Shown piece by piece: positions 54,530-62,458 of a stretch of 64,000 nucleotides of DNA. Within the stretch, counting starts at the first letter, position 1. Each line of letters starts with the position of its first letter. Made by a program: the position numbers and the translations under genes. Under the pieces are notes generated by a model. The model made no database searches. It was not told the origin of the DNA and saw only the letters and a program-made list of their open reading frames with translations. This DNA comes from an uncultured Lachnospiraceae bacterium (GTDB lineage Bacteria; Bacillota; Clostridia; Lachnospirales; Lachnospiraceae): positions 18,559-82,558 of the forward strand of contig CACZBK010000011.1 of assembly GCA_902779395.1 (NCBI GenBank), read 5' to 3'.

Positions 54530-54652
54530 TTATATATTATCAGCGCTGTCCTCCCTGCAACGCCGAAAATACGGACAGGCCGGGCAGAAACGCTTACATC
54601 TCCGGCGCTTATGATCTAAAGATTTCCATATCCAAAAGACTATTCTGTTCAT
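54530..54652 (-). CDS. Cysteine-rich mini-protein C, copy 2
   Basis: 40 residues starting MNRIVFWIWKSLDHKRRRC with CKRFCPACPYFRRC and ending DSADNI. Four cysteines are shared with copy 1. AAGGAGAG lies about 9 bp upstream. It sits between protein B and the Sel1-repeat gene, apparently the intact arrangement. Confidence 0.65.
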   Translation of the reverse strand: MNRIVFWIWKSLDHKRRRCKRFCPACPYFRRCREDSADNI

Positions 54653-54667
54653 CGCCACTTTCTCTCC

Positions 54668-54841
54668 TTAGCTACAGTTTACCTTTACAGGCACTCTCTC
54701 TGCCTCTGTAACGCCTTTAACGCTCTCGTACACTCTTCGTATTGCCTCCGGATCAAAGCTCGGGAAGACGGCACAGAGAGCCTCTATATCAAGCCCACTG
54801 AGCACCATGGTCTCGACAGCCCGCCAATCCTGTTCGTTCAT
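54668..54841 (-). CDS. Small helical protein B with cysteine tail, copy 2
   Basis: 57 residues, beginning MNEQDWRAVETMVLSGLDIE and ending PVKVNCS. Compared with copy 1, changes are mainly third-position or conservative, as expected for a gene under selection. An AAGGGGG site precedes the ATG. Confidence 0.65.
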   Translation of the reverse strand: MNEQDWRAVETMVLSGLDIEALCAVFPSFDPEAIRRVYESVKGVTEAERVPVKVNCS

Positions 54842-54855
54842 GGTATTACCCCCTT

Positions 54856-54942
54856 TTAGTTATCCTCGTCGTAAGGATCAAGATCGAGTGTGCTGAGATC
54901 GATCATTTCGCCAAAGCCGTTTGCAACATACAGTATTGTCAT
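54856..54942 (-). CDS. Acidic peptide A, copy 2
   Basis: 28 residues, MTILYVANGFGEM followed by the conserved tail IDLSTLDLDPYDEDN. The N-terminal half is unrelated to copy 1. GCAGGTG lies upstream. First gene of cassette copy 2. Confidence 0.6.
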   Translation of the reverse strand: MTILYVANGFGEMIDLSTLDLDPYDEDN

Positions 54943-55041
54943 ATCGATCACCTGCTTTCTGATGTGGATGGGTTTTATATTATCAATATATACTATTTTA
55001 AAACGGTATGAGGGTTATATAATGGACTCAATAGAGGAAAC

Positions 55042-55392
55042 ATGGTGTTAGTTTTATCTAACCGCATGTTTTTGCCTACTTATGACAAAAGAAAAAGTAT
55101 TGAACCCGAAGTAAAAGAAGAAGCTGAAAGCATTTTAAACCAGATCGGAGTACCTTCGTCTGTAGTTATAAATATGCTTTATAAACAGATCATTTATACA
55201 AGAGGGATACCCTTTGCCCTGACGCTAAATCACGAACCGGTTTCCCGTGAAGAAATGACAGACCAGGAATTTGATTCTATGATTGAAACAGGTCTGGCAC
55301 AGGCAAAGGCCGGTAAGGGGCGTTCAACCTCCGATGTCGCTAAAAGCATTAAGAAAAAAATAAAGGGAAAAGAGACCAGAAGAAATTCTTAG
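55042..55392 (+). CDS. RelB/DinJ-family antitoxin, N-terminus doubtful
   Basis: 116 residues as drawn. SIEPEVKEEAESILNQIGVP, SVVINMLYKQIIYTRGIPF and LAQAKAGKGRSTSDVAKSIK are the ribbon-helix-helix and tail of RelB/DinJ. The first codons (from 55042) lie inside the operator-like region conserved with cassette copy 1, so the original N-terminus may have been replaced; an ATG at 55066 is an alternative start. No RelE/YafQ toxin follows before the terminator. Confidence 0.75.
   Translation: MVLVLSNRMFLPTYDKRKSIEPEVKEEAESILNQIGVPSSVVINMLYKQIIYTRGIPFALTLNHEPVSREEMTDQEFDSMIETGLAQAKAGKGRSTSDVAKSIKKKIKGKETRRNS
55047..55062. promoter_or_regulatory. Conserved inverted repeat upstream of cassette copy 2
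   Basis: GTTAG-TTTTAT-CTAAC; counterpart of 29870-29885. Confidence 0.5.
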
Positions 55393-55429
55393 CTTCGTTA
55401 AATGAACAATCATAATAGGCATACGCCAT

Positions 55430-55463
55430 CAGCTCCCTCTTCTATCAGATGGAGCTGTTTTTT
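55430..55463 (+). terminator. Terminator after the RelB-like gene
   Basis: CAGCTCC / GGAGCTG stem with six T residues on the plus strand; it can also serve the convergent secreted-protein gene. Confidence 0.8.
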
Positions 55464-55466
55464 CGT

Positions 55467-55940
55467 TTATAGTTCATCCCCGGCTATTATAAACTGCGCC
55501 ATAAGCGGATATGCCGGAATATTAACAGCGGGATCGTTCCTGTTACCGTCTGTCAGTATTTTGGTGATCCTGTAGGTCCCGGGGGACAGTTTTCCATACA
55601 GCCACTCCCAGTTTGTTTCTATCTCCGCTTCGCCTTCTGCAGGAATGGCATCAGCCTTATAGACTACGGGTGTCATTTCACCGGTCAGAGAGGACTGCGA
55701 TGCATCGCCGGAATCTGTTGTCTTTGTCATATGACTGCCCGGATAGATGTTAACGCTATGACCCGCGTCTGCATTATCAAGGACATCATCCTTGTTCTCG
55801 TCAGTGACCCGTATGCCACCAACCCAGAGATCGTAACTTTCTCCTTCCGCCTGTGCCCTCAGGCTCATCTCCGGCATCATGCCCACCAACATCGTCAGTG
55901 TCAGCAGGATACCAAAAAAACGTTGCATCTTTTTCTTCAT
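55467..55940 (-). CDS. Secreted protein with signal peptide
   Basis: 157 residues. Signal MKKKMQRFFGILLTLTMLVG ending near AQA-EG at about residue 32. ESYDLWVGGIRVTDENKDDV is a motif found at the start of repeats in large Lachnospiraceae surface proteins. The C-terminal half (WLYGKLSPGTYRITKILTDG ... AQFIIAGDEL) resembles a bacterial Ig-like domain. It may be the shortened product of a fusion between the two types. Role unknown; extracellular. Confidence 0.65.
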   Translation of the reverse strand: MKKKMQRFFGILLTLTMLVGMMPEMSLRAQAEGESYDLWVGGIRVTDENKDDVLDNADAGHSVNIYPGSHMTKTTDSGDASQSSLTGEMTPVVYKADAIPAEGEAEIETNWEWLYGKLSPGTYRITKILTDGNRNDPAVNIPAYPLMAQFIIAGDEL

Positions 55941-55967
55941 AACTCCTCTTATCCTTCCTCGTAAATC

Positions 55968-56060
55968 ACCGGGACGGTTCTGCGGTTGAATTCATCCTAG
56001 AACCGTTTTCCCGGTTAACCCCTTGAAAATACTGCCCGATCAGAGAACCGTCCCCCCGGT
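55968..56060. repeat. Inverted GAACCGTCCC repeats
   Basis: ACCGGGACGGTTCT (55968-55981) pairs with AGAACCGTTTTCCCGGT (55999-56015), and a third unit AGAACCGTCCCCCCGGT lies at 56044-56060 inside the tetR C-terminus. It resembles short hairpin repeats I recall from clostridial genomes. Confidence 0.65.
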
Positions 56061-56702
56061 TGACTGATAACTCGCAAGGATTGCATCCCTCTGAAACTTA
56101 AGCTCCTCCATCGCATCAAAGCCGCTCTCCGGGATATACACAAGGCCGACAGCATATCTCGTCACTGCAGCCAGCATCAGATGGAGCGTCTTACTGAACA
56201 TCTTTTCTTCCGTTTCATCTGTCCTTAAGGTCTTGTCCTGCTCAGCCTTCCGGTACAGATTATGGAACTGCTCCTTAAGCCGCCCTATCATATCCTGATA
56301 GGGATAAAGCGTATCCGCCTCGATATGCTCCGACTGCACATACACATTGAAAAACTGGTTAAAGCGCAGCAGCTCCCTCTGGTTCTTATACATCTGCAGG
56401 AAGGAATCCAGATAGAAAGCAAAGATATCCGCCGCCGTCATCCCTGCAAAGTCCGCTTTCGGCCTGCGCTTTTTGTTCTCCTCACTAAACTGTTCCCATT
56501 TCCGGGTTGCCACAGCGACAACGAACTCCGGCTTGGAACTGTAATACCGGTAGATACTGGCGCTCCCGCAACCCACGGCACTCGCCACATCCCGCATACT
56601 GACGGTCTCAATGGTTTTCGTTGAAAAAAGCTCAAACCCCTTTTCCAGCAGCTCTTTCCGCCTCGCCTCTATCGTTTCTTCTCCTCTGGCTGATGTCCAC
56701 AT
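56040..56702 (-). CDS. TetR/AcrR-family regulator
   Basis: 220 residues. The N-terminal helix-turn-helix (about 15-60) includes TVSMRDVASAVGCGSASIYR and YYSSKPEF, typical TetR. The last codons, encoding STGGTVL, are part of a repeat sequence, so the natural C-terminus may have been altered. A perfect inverted repeat lies 58 bp upstream. No obvious target gene is adjacent, so autoregulation is the only inferable role. Confidence 0.88.
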   Translation of the reverse strand: MWTSARGEETIEARRKELLEKGFELFSTKTIETVSMRDVASAVGCGSASIYRYYSSKPEFVVAVATRKWEQFSEENKKRRPKADFAGMTAADIFAFYLDSFLQMYKNQRELLRFNQFFNVYVQSEHIEADTLYPYQDMIGRLKEQFHNLYRKAEQDKTLRTDETEEKMFSKTLHLMLAAVTRYAVGLVYIPESGFDAMEELKFQRDAILASYQSTGGTVL

Positions 56703-56760
56703 CTTAAGCTACCTATTTCCTCTCCATATTGTACACAAAAAATGACGCAAGCGCCCTTAA

Positions 56761-56781
56761 ACTGATACAGAGTGTATCAGT
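56761..56781. promoter_or_regulatory. Operator ACTGATACA-N3-TGTATCAGT
   Basis: Perfect 9-bp arms upstream of the TetR-type gene; likely its own binding site. Confidence 0.8.
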
Positions 56782-56908
56782 ATGCGGTTCTATTGTCAAG
56801 AGATTTCCGGGAATAACAATCACAAATAACATATCAGGATTATAATCCTGATGCAGAATATACCATACCTTTTTAACCTTTATCAGCAAGTAAACCGTTG
56901 TATAAGCC

Positions 56909-57300
56909 TACGCTTCCAAAAAAGTCTTTTAGAAGATTGCCTCAGTTGATTGCCGGATACCCACACTCTCCTGAGTATAAACAAAAGCGTTATGATAAGT
57001 AAACTTCCGGGCATACAAAAAGCCGCCCACTGATGGAGCGGCTAAATACTCATCCTTTTTTGAGCATAGGGAGGTAGGTTTTCTGATCCTTAGGTGAGAT
57101 TTCCAAAAAGTCCATAGCCTCTTTTGCACTCATTTTCAGCTTTTTCATTAGCTTCTTAATTGCTTCAAGAGTGCTCTTTCTGGCCGCTTCATTTTCCTTC
57201 TCCTTAACATACAGCTTCATTTCTCTTTCTCTGTCATATAACTGTGTCATAATGTCAACTACCTCCTTCCTATGAGCTTCCAAGTACTCCCTTAATATAT
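56909..57300. repeat. 400-bp repeat, copy 2
   Basis: Copy of 47900-48300, in the same orientation, about 9 kb away; differs at scattered positions. Here the coding part continues upstream beyond the repeat for another 37 codons of the Rpn gene. The flank 56782-56908 shows no gene. Confidence 0.85.
57016..57044 (-). terminator. Terminator of Rpn fragment 2
   Basis: AGCCGC / GCGGCT stem and T-run on the minus strand, as in repeat copy 1. Confidence 0.8.
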
Positions 57301-57409
57301 CCTTATCAGAACAGATCCCAATCGTTTCCTCTATTGCTTTCTTTGTCCTTCCAAACTTTTTGACCTGCATATCCAGTACTCTGCAATAGGCGATATACTG
57401 GCTGATCAT
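57050..57409 (-). pseudogene. Rpn-family nuclease/transposase, C-terminal fragment 2
   Basis: 119 codons (MISQYIAYCRVLDMQVKKFG to TYLPMLKKG), the C-terminal part of the Rpn family without the PD-(D/E)XK catalytic residues. The frame is open upstream into the end of the calpain gene but that part is not Rpn sequence. It lies directly downstream of the calpain operon. Confidence 0.75.
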
Positions 57410-57458
57410 ATCATGTTTCTTATTTAGTGCGACAGCCGCTTTTTTTGAACTTCTGTTC

Positions 57459-59681
57459 TCAGCTCGCCCCTTTCTTTTCTATGCTGTACTCCTGGAAAGT
57501 ATTACAGAATTCGCTAAGCTCCATCAGAAAAGTGCCCTTTGCGTCTGTCTCCGCCGGAGGCATATATGACCTCATGGTATCACGTTCATACAGACGGACG
57601 ATCCATGAATTCCAGGGATTATGTATGACGACAAATTTAAGCCTTACGGTCTTGCCATTGATCCTCACATCACGTTCATCGGTCCCCAGTATCGTGTAGA
57701 TATGCTTATCTGCCACACCGTCAACGACACATTCTCCGACATTCCCCACTATTGCAGAGTCTGCCTTATATGACAGGCCATGTATCGGAGTCGATGCCGT
57801 AACTGTGTGTCTCTTTCCTTCTTCTACATTCAGCTCATTCTTAATGTCAGTAAATACCTTCTCTTCTGCTCCGCTGTATTCTCCGGTGGTATTAACGCTT
57901 TTCTTAAGGACTCCCGATACAGCGATCGTCTGTCTGAAATACTCAAGGTAATGCCTTTTGATACGCTCCTGATCGATCTCTTTACCCAGGTCTAATACCG
58001 GCATCTGCGAAATGTCTACGGATCTGATGAACAGATCCAGATCCGACATGGAATCAAATGAAGGCTTCGAATCTTTATTTCCCCGTGAGGCAAAATTTTT
58101 CTTCAGATGATCCCTTAAGAATTTCTGATACGCATCAAACATCCTGTTCTTCCTGAATATCTCAAGAAGCTTGTTGTCCCCTTTTTCTATCTCTATCCCG
58201 AATATCTTCTTTGCCTTGTATTTATTCCAGTCAGAGGCTGTTCTTGCGGTCCCGTCAGTATTTTTCCCCTTCATGAAGGCTTTTTTTTCAGCATAATGAA
58301 CCTTTGAAAAAAGCGTAGAGATATCCGTATACTTCTTCATCCCCTGCAGGCCGGGAAGTATCCTGATCTCCGACTTTATACCGGTAAGGATCTGTGTCGC
58401 ATAGTTCCCTAATCCCATATCCAGGATACCATACCCATTTCTATTTTTGTTTATATTCCGGTACTCATACGACTTACAATATAAATCTACTTTATGCCTC
58501 ACTGCCGCGAATGCCTTCTCCATCATATTGACCCATAAAGGTCCCTTATTTCCGTATATTTCCGCTATGGAGCTCTTGACATTGCCCTGCGGATCTTTAC
58601 CTTTAAAGTGCTGGACAGGGAGAGTTTTCCTGACCCTTACATATACAGGATCCCCCGTAAACATGCTGTAGAATCTTACAACTACGGTATCACCCTCATC
58701 CTTCATGCTGTTTTTGATAAGTTTGGGATCCTTATGCAAAACGGCATTCAATCCACTCAGAAAATAACAGTCGCCTAAGTACCCCTGTTTAATATCACTG
58801 ATGGCAGGTTCCGTTGCAAACAGCGGTTCAGCGTATCGGTTATTTTTCTCTTCGACCTTTATATTGATCGTGTCAAACTTTTCGCCGCCGATACTTTTCA
58901 CCCCGATGTTGAACTCCCTTTCGGGGAAGAAATCATCGCCGACAGTCAGGATCTTCTCTGAGCCGTTCAGCTCAAGACCGCCTCCTGTCTTTTTCGCGAG
59001 CAGCGAATAAAGCTTCATAAGTATCCCGCGATCTTTTATCTTATCAAGTTCCTTTTCTTTCTCTGCATTTACGGCTTCCTCATCGGGACCGTCGATCATG
59101 TCGATCTCTTTGATCTTCCGTTCGGTCACCGAAAGCTCCTTTAATACCCGGGTTTCAATCGCCATCCTGACTTCTTCTGTCACGCCTTCCTGAAACATAG
59201 ACATGATCTGATCAAAATAGCGCTTTGACTCATCGGAAGCATTCTTATATTCATCCGAATCGATGATCATTCTGACCCCGGTCGCCAGCCGTTCCCACGC
59301 TTCTGTCCGCGCCCTTCGGGCTCCGGTCATCCTGTCATCAGCTTCGATATCTACAGCAGCCTTCCGCACGTGCTCCCCCTGTAAGGGCACTTCAAGGCCC
59401 TGCCGCCGGATATTATCCGTATTATTATCATCCCTGCCTGCTGATACACGTTTATGCTTATTAAGTCCGAAGAAGCCTTTAACGGCTCCTGTCAGATTCT
59501 TTTCAACCGCTTCTCTTGGGATGTGATCTCCGCCGGCATTACTTCCGGTGACATTTACATTTTCAACAGGCTCCTGAATCGGAACAGAAGCTTTTAATGT
59601 TGTATCTTCATGTTCTCCGGATCTTAATGTCAACTGTTGTCCGGAGGTTTTCCTTGTTTTATTCAGGGATATCTCCGACAT
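57459..59681 (-). CDS. Calpain-family (C2) cysteine protease
   Basis: 740 residues. Residues 1-110 are polar and probably disordered, 110-230 helical, and the calpain-like catalytic domain runs from about 285 to 700. The catalytic cysteine is Cys305 in QGYLGDCYFLSGLNAVL; the histidine is His660 in ADKHIYTIL and the asparagine Asn688 in VIHNPWNSW, so the triad is complete. A large insert of about 200 residues separates the two subdomains. No signal peptide is present. It starts directly after the chaperone-like gene (no gap), third in an operon with it and the GNAT-like gene. Calpains are rare in bacteria; substrate unknown, a regulatory or effector protease is plausible. Confidence 0.88.
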   Translation of the reverse strand: MSEISLNKTRKTSGQQLTLRSGEHEDTTLKASVPIQEPVENVNVTGSNAGGDHIPREAVEKNLTGAVKGFFGLNKHKRVSAGRDDNNTDNIRRQGLEVPLQGEHVRKAAVDIEADDRMTGARRARTEAWERLATGVRMIIDSDEYKNASDESKRYFDQIMSMFQEGVTEEVRMAIETRVLKELSVTERKIKEIDMIDGPDEEAVNAEKEKELDKIKDRGILMKLYSLLAKKTGGGLELNGSEKILTVGDDFFPEREFNIGVKSIGGEKFDTINIKVEEKNNRYAEPLFATEPAISDIKQGYLGDCYFLSGLNAVLHKDPKLIKNSMKDEGDTVVVRFYSMFTGDPVYVRVRKTLPVQHFKGKDPQGNVKSSIAEIYGNKGPLWVNMMEKAFAAVRHKVDLYCKSYEYRNINKNRNGYGILDMGLGNYATQILTGIKSEIRILPGLQGMKKYTDISTLFSKVHYAEKKAFMKGKNTDGTARTASDWNKYKAKKIFGIEIEKGDNKLLEIFRKNRMFDAYQKFLRDHLKKNFASRGNKDSKPSFDSMSDLDLFIRSVDISQMPVLDLGKEIDQERIKRHYLEYFRQTIAVSGVLKKSVNTTGEYSGAEEKVFTDIKNELNVEEGKRHTVTASTPIHGLSYKADSAIVGNVGECVVDGVADKHIYTILGTDERDVRINGKTVRLKFVVIHNPWNSWIVRLYERDTMRSYMPPAETDAKGTFLMELSEFCNTFQEYSIEKKGAS

Positions 59682-60167
59682 TTATCTTTCCTCTAATAAT
59701 CCTTTAAGTTCATTAACGCTTACTTCTATCATGCTGAGTATGAATCTGTAATCTTCAGGATCCGGCATACTGCCTCTTTCAGGAACAGAAACGCGATACT
59801 CAACACTTCCGTCTGCAGGCACAAAAACAGCATTCCCAAACACGCTTGCCAGATTAAAGCTCTCACATGTCAGCATGCGGGCAGTATAGTCTGCTTCATC
59901 CCCGCCGGGAAGAACTGCTGTCCTTATCATCAGCAGGAATCTGTCCGTATCGGTATCTCCCACGGGAAAGTATGAGAACCTGCAGTTCATATTGCCGATA
60001 GAAGCATCTATCGCAGGAAAGCCGTTCGAACCCAGGGTCAGATGAGCATCTGTTCCAAGGTCTTCGGTCAGTATGCCCAACAGCCCGTTGGTCATAAGAT
60101 ACACCGCAGCCTCATAGAGCTCATCTTCGGTAAATCCGGTAGTTTCTTTTTCATTTCCGTTCTTCAC
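59682..60167 (-). CDS. Small YbjN/CesT-like (type III chaperone-fold) protein
   Basis: 161 residues. An N-terminal helix, then strands such as MNCRFSYFPVGDTDTDRFLL and NAVFVPADGSVEYRVSVPER, then a C-terminal helix (RFILSMIEVSVNELKGLLEE), the order seen in YbjN and in type III secretion chaperone folds. No catalytic residues. Fully coupled to the calpain gene: its stop is directly followed by the calpain ATG. A partner or chaperone of the protease is likely (inference); fold assignment is by eye. Confidence 0.5.
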   Translation of the reverse strand: MKNGNEKETTGFTEDELYEAAVYLMTNGLLGILTEDLGTDAHLTLGSNGFPAIDASIGNMNCRFSYFPVGDTDTDRFLLMIRTAVLPGGDEADYTARMLTCESFNLASVFGNAVFVPADGSVEYRVSVPERGSMPDPEDYRFILSMIEVSVNELKGLLEER

Positions 60168-60170
60168 TTT

Positions 60171-61028
60171 CTATACCTCCAGATAATAATTATGGATCTC
60201 CCATTTCTTTATGCTGTGCATGCCTCTTAATACCCGCTCGCAAAGGGAGCGGCCTTCATCGGTCGCAACGGCGAACATAACATTGCGGTAGTCGGAATTA
60301 AGTATAACATTCCTGCCCAGGATGCTGATCAGGGCTATCGACGCTAACGTCTCTCCCGGATCCGAATAAATGGCTCCTATATACAGTTTTTCAGGTGCCA
60401 GTTCGGAAGCCAGGATGAATCCCCGGTATTCCGAGTCTTTTACAAAGACATAACTGAAATCCATCAACCATTTACCGGGAAGATGCTCCGGTGAAAGCCC
60501 CTTCGGAAAGTGACCGTTCCATTCAGCCCGTAGATCTATCTTTTCGAATCTGTCAAGATCGCTTATCCTTTTGACAGCTCCAGCAAGGCCGGATATAGGC
60601 TTTTTAAAGATCGAATGGCTGTACACGAAGTTAACATCCACCTCATAGATGATGTTTCCATCATCCAGCCGTATACATTTATCCTCAAGGCAGGATTCGT
60701 ACAGCGGATCATCGGGATATGCGTTCTGCATCACTATCCCCGCATATTCTTTTCCGGCAGCTTCTATGGTTAAGCTTTTGATCAGCGCGTCATATACCTT
60801 CGGTGCCCGGCAGTCTTCTTTAAGATACAGATTCCTGACGACAAGCACGCGACCCGGACCGTTATCAGGTTCCTGAGCTTCTTCAACAACCGCGGCTCCG
60901 ACAGGTCCATCTGCCCGTTTATCGATCCCGTATACGCGCGCCTTCCTCTTTTGGATGAACGGTATATCATCGGCCCTGATAAAACTCATATAACCATCCG
61001 GCTGTTCGAGCAATCTGATATGAATCAT
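60171..61028 (-). CDS. Two-lobed GNAT-like protein of the calpain operon
   Basis: 285 residues. N-lobe: GAAVVEEAQEPDNGPGRVLV and VRNLYLKEDCRAPKVYDALI resemble GNAT strands 4-5; C-lobe: GFILASELAPEKLYIGAIYS then a helix. The RxxGxG/A acetyl-CoA loop is not evident, so it may be catalytically degenerate. First gene of the operon, 3 bp before the chaperone-like gene. It is similar in layout to the protein at 12388-13392 that accompanies the giant kinase-like gene. Confidence 0.5.
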   Translation of the reverse strand: MIHIRLLEQPDGYMSFIRADDIPFIQKRKARVYGIDKRADGPVGAAVVEEAQEPDNGPGRVLVVRNLYLKEDCRAPKVYDALIKSLTIEAAGKEYAGIVMQNAYPDDPLYESCLEDKCIRLDDGNIIYEVDVNFVYSHSIFKKPISGLAGAVKRISDLDRFEKIDLRAEWNGHFPKGLSPEHLPGKWLMDFSYVFVKDSEYRGFILASELAPEKLYIGAIYSDPGETLASIALISILGRNVILNSDYRNVMFAVATDEGRSLCERVLRGMHSIKKWEIHNYYLEV

Positions 61029-61083
61029 ATAATATCCACTCCTATGTTCAACGGATCCTATTAAAGCCCGCCTGCTTTAAGAC

Positions 61084-61410
61084 TTACTTTTCAATCTTTC
61101 CTTCCTTTACAGGGATCACAAAGCGCGATCTGATGACTTTATACTCCTTTATCTTTATCGTATACGCCTGAAACATGGCGTCCACCGCGTCGGTATCCAT
61201 GATACGGATCCATTTGATCACGCTCTCCGTAGGGGCGGCGTCCCCGGCGTTGTAATACTCTCATATAATGCCTGCAGCCATTTCCCCGTCATCATCAGAC
61301 ATGACTGCCAGACCACGATAATACTCTCTTGAGAGGTTTTCCACAAAGTCCTCTCCAATATATGATATAAAAAAAGGTGCAATTATACTATCAAGTTCTA
61401 TGACAGTCAT
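61084..61410 (-). pseudogene. GNAT-like N-lobe with an internal stop
   Basis: 109 codons from an ATG at 61410 with AGGAAG upstream, open except for one TGA at codon 50 (61261-61263). The flanking residues EMAAGII-stop-EYYNAGDAA fit a tryptophan codon turned to TGA. The sequence (SVIKWIRIMDTDAVDAMFQA) resembles the N-lobe of the GNAT-like proteins beside it. The C-lobe is absent. Most likely a decayed paralogue. Confidence 0.5.
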
Positions 61411-61642
61411 ATTTCTTCCTTATGCCAGTTAAGCCTGCAATATATATCCCTTCCATGTTCCCGCAGATCGGTCTTGATCCTCGGATAACAAGTTTATTAT
61501 ACAAAAAAAGCCGGGCGGAGGCAAGAAATCTATACAATCACTCTGTCATAACAGCTATTTTCGTTACCGATTTTCCACTTATGTAATATGCTATAGTCAA
61601 TATCACGATCCGGCATATCTACATACAGCAGAAAGGAGATCT
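61411..61642. other. Gap without recognised features
   Basis: About 230 bp between the GNAT-like pseudogene and the sigma-factor fragment. Nothing recognised. Confidence 0.4.
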
Positions 61643-61837
61643 CTATGAATACTTCCTGTATAACACTGTTATCAGCCAATTCTTTGCATTTTCAATCTCT
61701 ATCCCTTTACGGATCGCAAGCAATCCTTCCAACAATGTATTCTGTACAAGATCCTGCGCATCTTCCAGGGAATCACACATACCGATCGCTATATGCAACA
61801 AATCATCGGCCAGTTCCGTTAATTCTTCCTTTTCCAT
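61643..61837 (-). pseudogene. ECF-type sigma factor, region 2 only
   Basis: 64 codons from an ATG at 61837 with GAGG 8 bp upstream. DDLLHIAIGMCDSLEDAQDL followed by VQNTLLEGLLAIRKG and NWLITVLYRKY is region 2 of a sigma-70/ECF factor; region 4 is missing. Probably truncated and inactive. Confidence 0.55.
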
Positions 61838-61920
61838 TTGAGGTTCCTCAAAAATCATATTATTTGAAGCTTCACCCATTAGTCGCAAAAAACAACATAT
61901 GGTTCACTATGTAGATTAAA

Positions 61921-61953
61921 AAAGAGAAAAATCCACAGCTTTTGCCGTGGACT
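61921..61953 (-). terminator. Terminator after Rpn fragment 3
   Basis: TCCACGGC / GCTGTGGA stem with a minus-strand T-run; differs in sequence from the terminators of the other two fragments. Confidence 0.75.
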
Positions 61954-61993
61954 TTGTCTGCAGTCTGATATACTATTCACCTTTTGCTTACCC

Positions 61994-62458
61994 TTATTTC
62001 AGCATAGGAAGATAGATCTTCTGATCTTTGGGAGCGATACCGAGAGCATTCATAGCTTCCTTGGCGCTCATTTTCAGGTTTTGCATAAGATTCTTAATAT
62101 TTTCAAGAGTGGTCTTTCTTGCGGCATCTCTTTCTTTTTCTGCAACATATAATCCCATTTCTCTTTCTCTGTCATATAACTGTGTCATAATATCAACGAC
62201 CTCCTTCCTGTGAGCTTCCAGATATTCCTTTAAGATATTCTTATCCGAGCAGATCAGGATTGTTTCCTCTATAGCTTTCTTTGTCCTTCCGTGCTTCTTT
62301 ACCTGCATATCCAGTACCCGGCAATATGCTATGTACTGGCTGATCATATCATGTTTCTTATTATTTCCGTAAAGAACTTTGGCTTTTATTTCTACAGCGC
62401 TCTCGTTTCCGCTAAAGAATCGTGACATACAAAGCTTTCGTAATGCGCATCTCTCCAT
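61994..62458 (-). pseudogene. Rpn-family nuclease/transposase, C-terminal fragment 3
   Basis: Rpn sequence begins near codon 27 (YGNNKKHDMISQYIAYCRVL) and runs to the C-terminus YLPMLK. The N-terminal catalytic half is missing and replaced by DNA of the Tim44-like gene. More diverged from fragments 1 and 2 than they are from each other. Confidence 0.7.

Noticed and set aside
61261-61263. Selenocysteine codon in the GNAT-like frame
   Set aside because: The context fits Trp to TGA, there is no visible SECIS-like hairpin and the C-lobe is missing, so a pseudogene is simpler.
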